A stretch of 64,000 bases of DNA, from contig JAODLY010000026.1 in the NCBI GenBank assembly GCA_025464445.1, forward strand, positions 1 through 64,000. The letters are read 5' to 3'. Origin of the DNA: Rhodoglobus sp. Its GTDB lineage: Bacteria; Actinomycetota; Actinomycetes; Actinomycetales; Microbacteriaceae. A program made the translations under genes and the position numbers. The notes beneath the pieces were generated by a model. It saw only the letters and a list, made by a program, of their open reading frames with translations, ran no database searches and was not told the origin of the DNA. Positions 47,420-59,376 of this stretch are shown in pieces (within the stretch, counting starts at the first letter, position 1; each line of letters begins with the position of its first letter).

Positions 47420-48544
47420 GGGCCTGGCACGTCGCGCGAGGCGCCTGGCACGTCGTGCGGGGCGCGCGAGGCGAGACTTGCGCGCCGCATCCGCATCGGT
47501 CAGCACCTGCAGTAGTTGCTTCGCGGCATCCGGCCAGTTGTACCGTCGCGCCCACACCACGGATGCCGCGGACCGCCGCTTCCACTCCCCCGGGTCCTCC
47601 AACTCGCGCACCGCACTCACGAACGACTCGACGTTGGAGCCGTCGAAGTAACCGGCTGGCGCGCCGCCGATCTCGCGGAAGATCGGGATGTCGTTGAGCA
47701 GCACGGGCGTGCCAAGGGCCTGTGCCTCCACCACCGGCAGGCCGAAGCCCTCGTCGCGGGACGCGGAGACGAGCGCTGTCGCGGCCTTCAGCGCGGACTC
47801 GTAGTCGGCGTCTGATGCGCCGTCGAAGAACTCGACGCTGCCGTAGGGGGCTAACGCCGCCAGCCGTGCGCGCTCCTCGTCGGGGATGCGGCTCATGAGC
47901 TGCAGCCGATACCCGGGCAGCTTCTCCATCGACTTCACGAGCAGGTCCACGTTCTTGTACGGCATGAACGAGCCCATGTACACGAGCGTTTTGGATGAAG
48001 GCGCGCTGCGGTTTGGGGTGACCGCGGGCTGCTCCGTGCCCAGCAGCACGACGTTCATCGGATTCTTCGTGAGGTGGTGCTCCGCCATGAGATCGCGTGT
48101 GGTCTCGGAGTCGACGAGGTGGGCATCCGCCCTGTTGAGCAACGATCGCTGGAACGCCCAGGACAGGTGGTAGAGCCGCCAGAGCAGCCGCAGCGCGGGG
48201 TTCAGGTCCCGCGGCGGGGTGCGGTGCGTGTAGTAGATCAGGTCGTGCACTGTGGTCACGAGCGCATAATCCCGAAAGCCCGGCCCCATGGTCTGCATCG
48301 GGGAGAATACGACGTCCGGGTGGTATTTGTTGACGGTCAGCGCCACGAACGGCTCGGCCGCTGAGGTCGGGTCAGGGCCGAGCACCCACGGCAGGTCTGG
48401 CAGCATCGCCAGCTGCCGCTCGTCGGAGATGAGCATCGTAACGGGATGCAGCTTGCCGAGTTCCTCGACGAGGCGCGCGCCGAAACGGCTGATGCCGTCG
48501 TGCCGCCCCAGCCGCGTGTAGCGGCAGTCGAAGATGATCTTCAC
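47417..48544 (-). CDS. GT4-type glycosyltransferase
   Basis: KTLVYMGSFMPYKNVDLLVKSMEKLPGYRLQLMS, SRDEGFGLPVVEAQALGTPVLLNDIPIFREIGG. Confidence 0.92.
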   Translation of the reverse strand: MKIIFDCRYTRLGRHDGISRFGARLVEELGKLHPVTMLISDERQLAMLPDLPWVLGPDPTSAAEPFVALTVNKYHPDVVFSPMQTMGPGFRDYALVTTVHDLIYYTHRTPPRDLNPALRLLWRLYHLSWAFQRSLLNRADAHLVDSETTRDLMAEHHLTKNPMNVVLLGTEQPAVTPNRSAPSSKTLVYMGSFMPYKNVDLLVKSMEKLPGYRLQLMSRIPDEERARLAALAPYGSVEFFDGASDADYESALKAATALVSASRDEGFGLPVVEAQALGTPVLLNDIPIFREIGGAPAGYFDGSNVESFVSAVRELEDPGEWKRRSAASVVWARRYNWPDAAKQLLQVLTDADAARKSRLARPARRARRLARRARP

Positions 48545-49461
48545 GCTTCGGCCGCCGCGGCGGGCACGACCTGCCCGGCACCCAGGAAGGCCACGACCTG
48601 CTCCGCGGCCTCGCGCGGCTTCTCGTAGTGCACGAGGTGGCCGACACCCTCGAGCACCACGAGCGTCGCGTCAGGAAACAGCTCCACGAGCTTCTGCTGC
48701 GCCGCGACGGAACTTATCGGGTCGCGATCGGCGGCGATGAGCAACGTCGGCACCGTGATCCTGGAGGCGAACATGCTGACATCGGAGCTGATGGATGCCT
48801 CGAACCCCTCCACCACCGTGTCGCGGTTCGCATACCGGCTGAAGTAGGCGTGGTGCTGGGCGTGGATCCAGCGCCTCAGCGCCGGGTCCTTCGTCTTGGC
48901 GAGGAACACGCTCATGCCGCGCACGATCGCCCAGCTGGAGAGCAGGCCGGCCCCGAGCCGCTGCGGCAGCGCCCGCGCGACGCGGTAGTAGAGCAGCGTC
49001 AGGCGGCTGCCGAACGCGTTCGGCCCTTCCAGCGCGGGTGCGGCGATCGGGTTCACGAGGATGAGCTTCGGCGTCGTGAGGCCGCCGGCGACGGCGGCCG
49101 CTGAGACTATCGAGCCGAACGAGTGCCCGAGGATCACCGCGGTGCCGGTGAGACCCAGGGCTTCGACGAAGGCGACGAGCCACGCCGAATAGCCGGCGAT
49201 GTCGTGCGAAGCGGTGCCCAGCGGGCCCGATTCGCCGAACCCGGGCAGGTCGGGGCTGATGATGCGCAGGTCCCGCAGTTGCGCGATGACGGGCTCCAGG
49301 CCGTGGTGTTCGCCGCGGTAACCGTGCACCACGACGACTGTCGTCTCCGCGGCATCCTGGCCGTACACCCAGTACCTCGTGTCGCCGCCCATCACCCGCA
49401 CGGAACTGTCGCGAGTGGGGATTGCGGCGAGCAGCTCTGCGTACGGGGAGTCGACTGTCAC
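48541..49461 (-). CDS. Alpha/beta hydrolase
   Basis: VVVVHGYRGEHHGLEPVIAQL, ISPDLPGFGESG, LGHSFGS, GVGHLVHYEKP. Confidence 0.92.
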   Translation of the reverse strand: MTVDSPYAELLAAIPTRDSSVRVMGGDTRYWVYGQDAAETTVVVVHGYRGEHHGLEPVIAQLRDLRIISPDLPGFGESGPLGTASHDIAGYSAWLVAFVEALGLTGTAVILGHSFGSIVSAAAVAGGLTTPKLILVNPIAAPALEGPNAFGSRLTLLYYRVARALPQRLGAGLLSSWAIVRGMSVFLAKTKDPALRRWIHAQHHAYFSRYANRDTVVEGFEASISSDVSMFASRITVPTLLIAADRDPISSVAAQQKLVELFPDATLVVLEGVGHLVHYEKPREAAEQVVAFLGAGQVVPAAAAEA

Positions 49462-49523
49462 GCCCCAATTCTAGGCAGCGCGCTGTGCACAAGCGCTTGC
49501 AACGCGGTTCTAGACTCTTGACC

Positions 49524-51233
<1,710 letters not shown>

Positions 51234-51278
51234 GCGCGTCGCCGGGTGGCTGTCAGTGAAGCGACCTAACCTGAAGTC

Positions 51279-52790
51279 ATGAACAACTGGGGCCAGCTGG
51301 CAGTCTTCGACCTGGAGACGACCGGCGTGGACGTGGAATCCGCCCGCATCGTCTCCGCATGTATCGCCGTGCTGGCTGCCGACGGTTCCGTGATCGAGCG
51401 TTGGGACTGGCTCGCCGACCCGGGCATCAACATCCCGGATGGCGCGGCGGCAGTCCACGGCATCACCACCGAACGTGCACGCGCGGAGGGCCGTGCCGCC
51501 GAGATCGTCATCGCCGAGATCGCCCAGGCGCTGCGCGTGCTGTTCGCGCTCGGAATGCCGCTCGTGGTCTACAACGCGCCATACGACCTCACCCTGCTCG
51601 ACCGGGAGTGCCGCCGTCACCGGCTGCGCCCGCTCGAGGTGTTCTCGCCGGTGATCGATCCGCTCGTCATCGACAAGGCCGTCGACCGCTACCGCAAAGG
51701 CAAGCGCACACTCGAGGTCACAGCCGAGCTCTATGGGGTCGCTCTCGATGACGCCCACGATGCGGGGTCGGATGCGATAGCCGCCGGTCGCGTGGCGCAG
51801 GCGCTCGGCGCGGCATACCCCGATGAGCTCGATGTCACCCTTCCCGACCTGCACGGCAGGCAGGAGGTCTGGTACGCAGAACAGGCGGCCAGTTTCCAGG
51901 ACTTTATCCGCACGGCGAAGGGCGACGAGAGCTACGTCGCCGATTCCGCCTGGCCGATGCGGCCCGTCGTCGACCCGTCGACATTCCTCGACACCCAGCC
52001 GATCCCGGCGCCAGCCCCGCGGCCGAGCCTTACAGTGCCGGTCATCGATCTCGACGCCTTCGAGCGCGGCGGAACGGCAGTGATACCGCCGGAGCTGGGC
52101 GGGTTGGAGCAGCCCCGGTCGACCGATGCTGACGCCGCCGCCGAGGCGGAGCAGGCGATCGCCCCGTTCGCTGTGGAGCAGGTCGTGGTGATCGAGCAGC
52201 GCGTCGTAGCCGAGAACGTCGTGGTTGCCGAGAACGCTGTGATTGCCGACGATGCGATCGTCGCCGAGAGCGTGACGACGGTCGCACCGCCATCGATTCC
52301 AGAACAGCCGCCGCTCATCGAGCCGGATTTCTTCGCGGCGCATGCGGCCACCCCGGAACACCCGCAGCACGCGAGCCGACCGGCGATCCTGCGCATCGCG
52401 GCCGGCATCATCACCGATCCCGCCGGCCGCACGCTGCTCGTGCGAAAACGGGGCACCACGGCGTTCATGCAGGCCGGCGGCAAGATCGAGCACGGTGAGA
52501 GCGCACTGGATGCCCTCGCCCGCGAACTGACCGAGGAGATCGGTCTCGAACTCGACCCGGACAACACCGAGTATCTCGGCAGTTTTCGCGCACTCGCCGC
52601 GAACGAGCCGGATACTGTCATCCGCGCCGAGGTCTTCGCCCTGCTTGTCGCGCACGAACTTGTACCGTCCGGTGAGATCGAGGAACTGCTCTGGATCGAA
52701 TCCGGCGAACCGTCCGGCATCGAGCTGGCGCCACTGACGCGGGACACGATCCTGCCCCTCTGGGCGGAGCGGCGGTCAGCGCTCTTCTAA
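51279..52790 (+). CDS. DEDDh 3'-5' exonuclease - Nudix hydrolase fusion
   Basis: Exo: FDLETTG, NAPYDLTLL, HDAGSDAIA. Nudix box GKIEHGESALDALARELTEEIGL. Linker VVAENVVVAENAVIADDAIVAES. Confidence 0.92.
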   Translation: MNNWGQLAVFDLETTGVDVESARIVSACIAVLAADGSVIERWDWLADPGINIPDGAAAVHGITTERARAEGRAAEIVIAEIAQALRVLFALGMPLVVYNAPYDLTLLDRECRRHRLRPLEVFSPVIDPLVIDKAVDRYRKGKRTLEVTAELYGVALDDAHDAGSDAIAAGRVAQALGAAYPDELDVTLPDLHGRQEVWYAEQAASFQDFIRTAKGDESYVADSAWPMRPVVDPSTFLDTQPIPAPAPRPSLTVPVIDLDAFERGGTAVIPPELGGLEQPRSTDADAAAEAEQAIAPFAVEQVVVIEQRVVAENVVVAENAVIADDAIVAESVTTVAPPSIPEQPPLIEPDFFAAHAATPEHPQHASRPAILRIAAGIITDPAGRTLLVRKRGTTAFMQAGGKIEHGESALDALARELTEEIGLELDPDNTEYLGSFRALAANEPDTVIRAEVFALLVAHELVPSGEIEELLWIESGEPSGIELAPLTRDTILPLWAERRSALF

Positions 52791-52820
52791 CCAGCGCTTT
52801 TCTAGCCAGCGCAAACGAGA

Positions 52821-52857
52821 AACGGCGACCGGGCTGTAATTACAGCCAATCGCCGTT
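52821..52857 (-). terminator. Compound hairpin downstream of rpmE2
   Basis: AACGGCGA...GGCTGTAATTACAGCC...TCGCCGTT. Confidence 0.75.
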
Positions 52858-52874
52858 GCTTCGGAAGCTGCTGG

Positions 52875-53144
52875 CTACTTGGAGTCGTCCTTCTTGGTGC
52901 CGAAACCCGCGTAGCGCGAGTTGAACTTCTCGACGCGGCCGGCCGAGTCGAGGATGCGCTGCTTGCCCGTGTAGAACGGGTGCGACTCAGACGAGATCTC
53001 GACATCGATCACCGGGTAGGTGTTGCCGTCCTCCCACTCGATCGTCTTGTCGCTCGAGACTGTCGAGCGCGTGAGGAATGTCGCACCGGACGCCAGGTCG
53101 CGGAACACGATGGGCGCGTATGTGGGGTGAGTATCGGACTTCAT
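52875..53144 (-). CDS. rpmE2: 50S ribosomal protein L31 type B
   Basis: [28 protein letters not shown]...[25 protein letters not shown]; no Cys residues. Confidence 0.95.
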   Translation of the reverse strand: MKSDTHPTYAPIVFRDLASGATFLTRSTVSSDKTIEWEDGNTYPVIDVEISSESHPFYTGKQRILDSAGRVEKFNSRYAGFGTKKDDSK

Positions 53145-53250
53145 GGCTGTTCCTTGTGATTGGGATGGAGAAAAGATTGTGTGGGCCGCGCAGAACTGCG
53201 ACTTGACCGACTATCAAGCCTACCAGAGTGGGGCCCCAATGGCGCCCCGG

Positions 53251-54033
53251 TCAGGCTGCGCGTGCGGTGAACCGCCCGTTGTCTGCCGTCACGACGAGGG
53301 GCAGGCCGAATGCGGCACTCAGGTTGTCGGCGGTAATCACCTCGGCGAGCACGCCGGCGGCCTGGATTGCGCCATCCGCAAGGAGGAGCGCATGGGTGAA
53401 GCCTTCGGGTATCTCCTCCACGTGGTGGGTCACCATCACGATCGCAGGCGAGGTGGTAGCGCTCGCGAACCCGCCGAGCAGCTGCAGAAGCTCCTCGCGG
53501 GCGCCGAGGTCGAGGCTCGCCGCCGGTTCATCCAGCAGTAACAACTCCGGGTCGGTCATCACCGAGCGGGCGATCTGTACCCGCTTCTGTTCGCCGTCGC
53601 TGAGGTCGCCGAAGCGGCGATTCTCGAGGGCGTCGAGCTTCCACTCGACGAGCACACGCTGGGCGCGGCGAAGGTCGATCTCCTCGTAGCTTTCATTCCA
53701 GCGACCCGTCACCGAGTAGGCCGCAGTAAGCACGACGTCGATCACCCGCTCATCCCTGGGCACTCGACGTGCGAGTGCCGTGGACGCGAACCCGATGCGG
53801 GGACGCAACTCGAACACGTCGGCCTTGCCCATCGTGTCGTCGAGCACCTGCACCCGGCCGGACGTGGGATGGATCTGCGCGGCGGCGAGCTGGAGCAGCG
53901 TGGTCTTTCCCGCGCCGTTGGGACCGAGGATGACCCAGCGCTCCGAGTCATCCACCGTCCAGTTCACGGACTTGAGGATCGCGTTGGCGTCCCTGACTAC
54001 GGACACATCGGTGAGCTGGAGAACACTGGCCAT
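53251..54033 (-). CDS. ABC transporter ATP-binding protein
   Basis: Walker A GPNGAGKTT, LSDGEQKR signature, LLLLDEPAASLD. Confidence 0.93.
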   Translation of the reverse strand: MASVLQLTDVSVVRDANAILKSVNWTVDDSERWVILGPNGAGKTTLLQLAAAQIHPTSGRVQVLDDTMGKADVFELRPRIGFASTALARRVPRDERVIDVVLTAAYSVTGRWNESYEEIDLRRAQRVLVEWKLDALENRRFGDLSDGEQKRVQIARSVMTDPELLLLDEPAASLDLGAREELLQLLGGFASATTSPAIVMVTHHVEEIPEGFTHALLLADGAIQAAGVLAEVITADNLSAAFGLPLVVTADNGRFTARAA

Positions 54034-54065
54034 GATGCTTCCACCCTAAGCGCTGGAGGACGGTC

Positions 54066-55256
54066 TCACGGGCCGGGAACGAGGCTCGAATAGATCTCGA
54101 TGGTGCGGTTGGCGATACTCGTCCAGCTGAAGTCGCGCTCCGCGCGCACGCGGCCGGCCTCGCCCATCCGCTTCGCCGCCGCGGGATCACTTACGACCTC
54201 GGTGAGGGTCCTGGCCAGGTCCGCGACGAACCTGTCGGGGTCAAGGGGTGTCCCTGTGCCGTCGTCGGCCTGCTCGATGGGGACGAGCCTGCCCGTGACG
54301 CCGTCATCGACCACTTCGGGGATGCCGCCGGTCGCCGTCCCCACGACCGGTGCCGAACAGGCCATGGCTTCGAGGTTCACGATGCCGAGCGGCTCGTAGA
54401 TCGACGGGCAAACGAATGTCGTCGCCTGGGTAAGCACCGCGGCGAGTTCGCGCTGGCTGAGCAGCCTGTCGAGCCAGACGACGCCGGAACGCTGCGCCTG
54501 CAGGGCCTGCACGCCCGCCTGCACCTCTGCGAGGATCTCCGGGGTGTCTGGGGCCCCCGCGCACAGCACGACCTGCACCTCGGGCGGCAGCATGGCTGCT
54601 GCACGCAACAGGTAGGGCAGGCCCTTCTGCCGAGTGATCCTGCCGACGAACACGACAGAGGGGCGGTCGGGGTCGATGCCCAACTCACGCACCAGGTCGG
54701 GGTCATCCACGGGTTTCCAGCGCTCGAGGTCGATGCCGTTGTGAACGACAGCCACGCGCTGTGGGTCGAGCGCCGGATACGAGCGCAGGATGTCGCGGCG
54801 CATGCCGTCGCTGACCGCGATGATCGCGGCCGCTCCCTCGAACGCTGTCTTCTCGATCCAGCTGGACACCCGGTATCCCCCGCCGAGCTGCTCGGCTTTC
54901 CAGGGCCGCAGCGGTTCGAGGCTGTGCGCTGTCACGACGTGCGGGATGCCGTGCAACAGCGAGGCGAGGTGGCCGGCGGCATTCGCGTACCAGGTGTGCG
55001 AGTGCACGAGGTCGGCGCCGACGACGTCCTGCGCGATCTGCAGGTCGACGCCGAGCGTGGCAAGCGAAGGGTTGGCCTGGGTGAGCTCGGGCGGCACCAG
55101 GTAGTTGAAAACGTCGAGCTCATCGCGCGGCATCCCGAAGCAGCGGACGACGACGTCCACGTTGGGCCTGAGTGCCCTGACGAGCTCCGCGACGTGTACC
55201 CCGGCACCGCCGTAAACCTCTGGTGGATATTCGCGGCTGATCAGGTCTACTCGCAT
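54066..55256 (-). CDS. glgA: Glycogen synthase (GT4-type)
   Basis: [29 protein letters not shown]...[23 protein letters not shown]; divergent from glgC. Confidence 0.92.
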   Translation of the reverse strand: MRVDLISREYPPEVYGGAGVHVAELVRALRPNVDVVVRCFGMPRDELDVFNYLVPPELTQANPSLATLGVDLQIAQDVVGADLVHSHTWYANAAGHLASLLHGIPHVVTAHSLEPLRPWKAEQLGGGYRVSSWIEKTAFEGAAAIIAVSDGMRRDILRSYPALDPQRVAVVHNGIDLERWKPVDDPDLVRELGIDPDRPSVVFVGRITRQKGLPYLLRAAAMLPPEVQVVLCAGAPDTPEILAEVQAGVQALQAQRSGVVWLDRLLSQRELAAVLTQATTFVCPSIYEPLGIVNLEAMACSAPVVGTATGGIPEVVDDGVTGRLVPIEQADDGTGTPLDPDRFVADLARTLTEVVSDPAAAKRMGEAGRVRAERDFSWTSIANRTIEIYSSLVPGP

Positions 55257-55316
55257 CCAACCGAGGTTACAGCCAGTCGCTATCTGCAGCCCCACGCCCT
55301 CGCCTACTGTTGCCCT

Positions 55317-56555
55317 ATGGCGTCAAAGAAGATCTTCGGAATTGTTCTCGCCGGCGGAGAGGGCAAGCGCCTCATGCCGCTCACCGCCGACCGCGCCAAG
55401 CCTGCCGTGCCCTTCGGCGGAGGTTACCGTCTCATCGATTTCGCGCTCAGCAACCTCATCAATTCGGGCCTGCGCCAGATAGTCGTGCTCACCCAGTACA
55501 AGTCGCACAGCCTCGACCGACATGTGTCGCAGACGTGGCGCCTGTCTGGCATGCTCAACGCCTACGTGGCATCCGTTCCCGCCCAGCAGCGGCTCGGCAA
55601 GCGCTGGTTCAGCGGCTCGGCCGATGCCATCCTGCAGAGCCTCAACCTGCTTCGCGACGAGAAGCCGGACATCGTCATCGTCGTCGGCGCCGACCACGTC
55701 TACCGCATGGATTTCAGCCAGATGATCGACGCGCACATCGAGTCGGGGCTCGGGCTCACCGTCGCGGCGATCCGACAGCCCATCGCCCTCGCCGACCAGT
55801 TCGGCGTGATCGAGGTGGATGCCGCCAACCCGGGTCGCATCGCCGCATTCCACGAGAAGCCGCAGAAAGCTGTGGGGCTCGCCGACTCCCCCACCGAAGT
55901 GCTCGCCTCGATGGGAAACTACATTTTCGACGCCGAGGTGCTCATCGACGCGGTGCAGCGCGACGGTGAGCGCAGCGACTCCAACCACGACATGGGCGGC
56001 GACATCGTTCCGGATTTCGTCTCGAGGGGTCTCGCGGGCGTTTACGACCTCAACCTCAACGAGGTGCCCGGTTCAACCGAACGCGATCGCTTCTATTGGC
56101 GGGATGTCGGCACTATCGAGTCCTTCTTCGACGCGCACCAGGACCTCATCTCCGCCCTGCCGATATTCAACCTCTACAACCGCGAGTGGCCGATCTTCAG
56201 CCAGCAGCTCAACTCGCCGCCTGCGAAGTTCGTGCGCGACGCGAAAGGCAACAACGGCACGACTATCGACTCGATAGTCTCCCTCGGCTGCGTCGTCTCG
56301 GGGGCGCACATCGAGCGCAGCGTCATCGGCCCGTGGACGAACATCGACTCCGGCGCAATAGTCGCGGATGCGGTTGTCTTCGAGCGCGTGCGCATCGGCC
56401 CGAACGCCGTCGTGCGACGCGCTATTCTCGACAAGGATGTCGTGATCAGCGAAGGCGCGACAGTCGGTGTCGATCAGGATGCCGACCGCGCCCGCGGCTT
56501 CACTGTCACGGAGACCGGCATCACCGTCGTCGGCAAGGGCGTCGTCGTCTCGTAG
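55317..56555 (+). CDS. glgC: Glucose-1-phosphate adenylyltransferase
   Basis: [43 protein letters not shown]. Confidence 0.97.
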   Translation: MASKKIFGIVLAGGEGKRLMPLTADRAKPAVPFGGGYRLIDFALSNLINSGLRQIVVLTQYKSHSLDRHVSQTWRLSGMLNAYVASVPAQQRLGKRWFSGSADAILQSLNLLRDEKPDIVIVVGADHVYRMDFSQMIDAHIESGLGLTVAAIRQPIALADQFGVIEVDAANPGRIAAFHEKPQKAVGLADSPTEVLASMGNYIFDAEVLIDAVQRDGERSDSNHDMGGDIVPDFVSRGLAGVYDLNLNEVPGSTERDRFYWRDVGTIESFFDAHQDLISALPIFNLYNREWPIFSQQLNSPPAKFVRDAKGNNGTTIDSIVSLGCVVSGAHIERSVIGPWTNIDSGAIVADAVVFERVRIGPNAVVRRAILDKDVVISEGATVGVDQDADRARGFTVTETGITVVGKGVVVS

Positions 56556-56580
56556 TCCGCGACAGGGAAGGCTCACGCAT

Positions 56581-57219
56581 ATGGCGCGCTTCCTCGTGGT
56601 GCTCGACGTGGATTCCACGCTCATCGAGAACGAAGTGATCGAGCTGCTCGCCGCCGAGGCCGGGTCACTCGCGGAGGTCGAGTCGATCACCCGGGCGGCG
56701 ATGAACGGCGAACTCGACTTCGAGGCATCCTTGCGCGCACGGGTGGCGACCCTCGTCGGCCTCCCCGAGGCGGTCTTCGGCAAGGTTCGGGCGCGTGTCA
56801 CCGTGACGGCCGGTGTGCCCGCCATGATCGCCGGCGTGCGAGGAGCCGGGGGCCGGGTCGGCGTTGTTTCCGGCGGATTCCACGAGGTGATCGACCCCGT
56901 GGCGCAGGCGCTCGGGCTCGACTATTGGCGGGCGAACCGGCTGGAGGTGGCCGACGGTGTGCTCACCGGCGGGCTTGTCGGGCCGGTCATCGACGCGCAG
57001 GCGAAGGCGACGACACTGCGCGAATGGGCGGCGGACTTCGCAGTGCCGCTGTCCCGCACAGTCGCGGTCGGCGACGGCGCCAACGACCTGCCCATGATGG
57101 CGATCGCCGGACTCGCTGTCGGCTTCGACGCCAAAGCGCCGGTACGAGACCTCGCCGGCGTGCTGCTTGACGTGCGCGACCTCTCGCAGGTGCTGCCGCT
57201 GCTGGGCCTGAGGGGCTGA
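56581..57219 (+). CDS. serB: Phosphoserine phosphatase
   Basis: VVLDVDSTLIENEVIELLAAEAG, VVSGGFHEVIDP, VAVGDGANDLPMMAIAGLAVGFDAK. Confidence 0.94.
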   Translation: MARFLVVLDVDSTLIENEVIELLAAEAGSLAEVESITRAAMNGELDFEASLRARVATLVGLPEAVFGKVRARVTVTAGVPAMIAGVRGAGGRVGVVSGGFHEVIDPVAQALGLDYWRANRLEVADGVLTGGLVGPVIDAQAKATTLREWAADFAVPLSRTVAVGDGANDLPMMAIAGLAVGFDAKAPVRDLAGVLLDVRDLSQVLPLLGLRG

Positions 57220-57229
57220 GCCAGCGGGG

Positions 57230-57940
57230 TTAGTGCCCCATGCCCAATCCCCCGTCGACGGGGATCACCGCACCCGAGATGTACCCGGCGTCATCGCTCG
57301 CGAGCCAGGCTATGACCTTCGCGACCTCTGCTGCGCTTCCGTACCGCCCGGCCGGGATCTGTTTCAGGTAGGCGGCCTGCTGCTCTTCGGGCAGCTCCGC
57401 GGTCATGTCCGTCTCGATGAAGCCTGGCGCCACGACGTTGGCGGTGATGCCGCGACCACCCAGTTCCCGGGTGACCGAACGGGCGAGGCCCACGAGGCCA
57501 CTCTTCGACGCGGAATAGTTGACCTGCCCCGCGGAGCCGAGCAGGCCGACAACACTCGAGACGAGGATGATGCGCCCGAAACGGGCCTTCAGCATCCCCT
57601 TCGATGCGCGCTTGACGACGCGGAACGCACCCCCGAGGTTCGTGTCGACGACGTCGGTGAAGTCCTCGTCACTCATGCGCATGAGCAGCATGTCGCGCGT
57701 GATCCCCGCGTTCGCGACAACGATCTCGACGGGGCCGAGCTTCGCCTCGACCTCGGTGAACGCCGCATCGATGCTCGCGGCATCCGTGACGTCGGCGATG
57801 ACGGTGAGGCTGCCTGCCGGGCCCTGGCCGGAGCGGGCGGTGACGGCGACGCGGTGGCCCAACGCGACGAATTCCTCGGCGATCGCCCTGCCGATGCCCC
57901 GATTGCCGCCGGTGATGAGTACAGTCCTGGGCTCGGTCAT
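57230..57940 (-). CDS. fabG: 3-oxoacyl-ACP reductase-like SDR
   Basis: VLITGGNRGIGRAIAEEF, VANAGITRDMLLMRM, YSASKSGLVGLARSVTREL. Confidence 0.93.
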   Translation of the reverse strand: MTEPRTVLITGGNRGIGRAIAEEFVALGHRVAVTARSGQGPAGSLTVIADVTDAASIDAAFTEVEAKLGPVEIVVANAGITRDMLLMRMSDEDFTDVVDTNLGGAFRVVKRASKGMLKARFGRIILVSSVVGLLGSAGQVNYSASKSGLVGLARSVTRELGGRGITANVVAPGFIETDMTAELPEEQQAAYLKQIPAGRYGSAAEVAKVIAWLASDDAGYISGAVIPVDGGLGMGH

Positions 57941-58022
57941 GCGCACCAGCCTATAGTCAGCCCGTGGCGACGTAGGCTGGTTTCAGCGGCCTCATCCCGG
58001 CGCCGCAGAATCGTGTGAGCCC

Positions 58023-58304
58023 ATGAAGCAGCCGCAGTCGATCACCTCCCTTCCGGAGTCGCCAGACGTCGACCGCCGGCGCAGGATGACGCGCTACTTC
58101 ATCGCCATGGTCACCCGGGTGCTGTGCATCGTGCTGTGCTTCTTCGTGCACGGCTGGTGGCTGCTGCTGCCCATCGTCGGCGCCCTGGTCCTGCCGTATA
58201 TCGCCGTCGTGCTCGCGAACGTGGGTACTGGCGGCAACCCCGAGGTGCTGCGGCCTGGCGCCGTGGTTCCCGTGCCGCACAACGCCGACGGGGCCGGCGA
58301 GTGA
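58023..58304 (+). CDS. DUF3099 domain-containing protein
   Basis: QSITSLPESPDVDRRRRMTRYFIAMVTRVLCIVLCFF...LPIVGALVLPYIAVVLAN. Confidence 0.88.
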   Translation: MKQPQSITSLPESPDVDRRRRMTRYFIAMVTRVLCIVLCFFVHGWWLLLPIVGALVLPYIAVVLANVGTGGNPEVLRPGAVVPVPHNADGAGE

Positions 58305-58531
58305 TCGGTGCTCAGGGCCCTTCATCCGAACGGTGCTCGAGGGCCGGCTGCACCGAGGCTGCCGCCTGGAACGTGAACTGGCGCAACCCCCGCATCCACG
58401 CCGCGGACCGGGTCAAGATCTGGCTCGCCTGCGACGACCACGTCGAGTACCTGCGTGACTATCTGGCCACGCGTGACTTCCCGGTGATCGTCACGCCGAT
58501 CGCTGAGCATGTCGAGAGGGTCCCCGGATGA
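58301..58531 (+). CDS. Small conserved hypothetical protein
   Basis: GTG start overlapping DUF3099 stop; SRAGCTEAAAWNVNWRNPRIHAADRVKIWLACDDHVEYLRDYLATRDFP; stop overlaps SURF1 start. Confidence 0.8.
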   Translation: MIGAQGPSSERCSRAGCTEAAAWNVNWRNPRIHAADRVKIWLACDDHVEYLRDYLATRDFPVIVTPIAEHVERVPG

Positions 58532-59376
58532 ACGGCTGGCGGTTCGCGCTGTCCCGGCGCTGGCTCGGTTACCTCGGACTTGCAGTGGCCTTCGCGATCG
58601 CCTGCGCCGGCCTCGCCAACTGGCAGCTCGCCAGGCGCGACGAGGCGCTCGCAGAGATCGCCAGGGTGGACGCGAACTGGGAAAGCACCCCGCGGGCGCT
58701 CACCGATGTGCTGCCGACGCTCGGCAGTTTCGATGACGCCGATAAATGGATGCCCGTGACGATGTCTGGCCACTACCTGCCAGCCGACCAGCTGCTCGTG
58801 CGCGGCCGCCCGCTCGACGGCAATGCCGGTTTCGAGGTGCTTGCCCCGTTCCAGCTCGGGGACGGCACCGTCTTCGTCGTGGATCGCGGCTGGCTGCCTG
58901 TCGGCAGCAGCCAGGACGAGCCAGATACGATCCCGGCAGCACCGACGGGCGAGGTCACCGTCGTGGTCCGGCTCAAGGCGAGCGAACCGACGGTCGTCGG
59001 CAGGTCCGCTCCCGCCGGGCAGATCGCCACAATCCATCTCCCCGACATCGCCGAGCGGGTGGGCGACCCGACCTACACCGGCGCATACGGTGTGCTCGCC
59101 TCCGAGGATCCGGCGGTGGCGACGCGTCCGACAGCGGTCGCCAAACCGGTGCCAGACGAGGGCCCCCACCTGTCATACGCGTTCCAGTGGGTGGCGTTCG
59201 CGATCATGGGATTCTTCGGGCTCGGCTGGGCGATCCGACAGGAGTACCGCATCCGCAACTCGGACGACCCGGAGGAGCGCAAGCGCGCGGCGGCACGGCG
59301 GGTCAAGGCCGCGGCCAAACCGCGAAGCGATGCCGAGGTCGAAGACGAGATCCTCGACGCCCGCGCGCGGCTTTAG
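58528..59376 (+). CDS. SURF1 family protein
   Basis: RWLGYLGLAVAFAIACAGLANWQLARRDEAL, VDRGWLPVG, LSYAFQWVAFAIMGFFGLGWAIRQEYRI. Confidence 0.93.
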   Translation: MNGWRFALSRRWLGYLGLAVAFAIACAGLANWQLARRDEALAEIARVDANWESTPRALTDVLPTLGSFDDADKWMPVTMSGHYLPADQLLVRGRPLDGNAGFEVLAPFQLGDGTVFVVDRGWLPVGSSQDEPDTIPAAPTGEVTVVVRLKASEPTVVGRSAPAGQIATIHLPDIAERVGDPTYTGAYGVLASEDPAVATRPTAVAKPVPDEGPHLSYAFQWVAFAIMGFFGLGWAIRQEYRIRNSDDPEERKRAAARRVKAAAKPRSDAEVEDEILDARARL

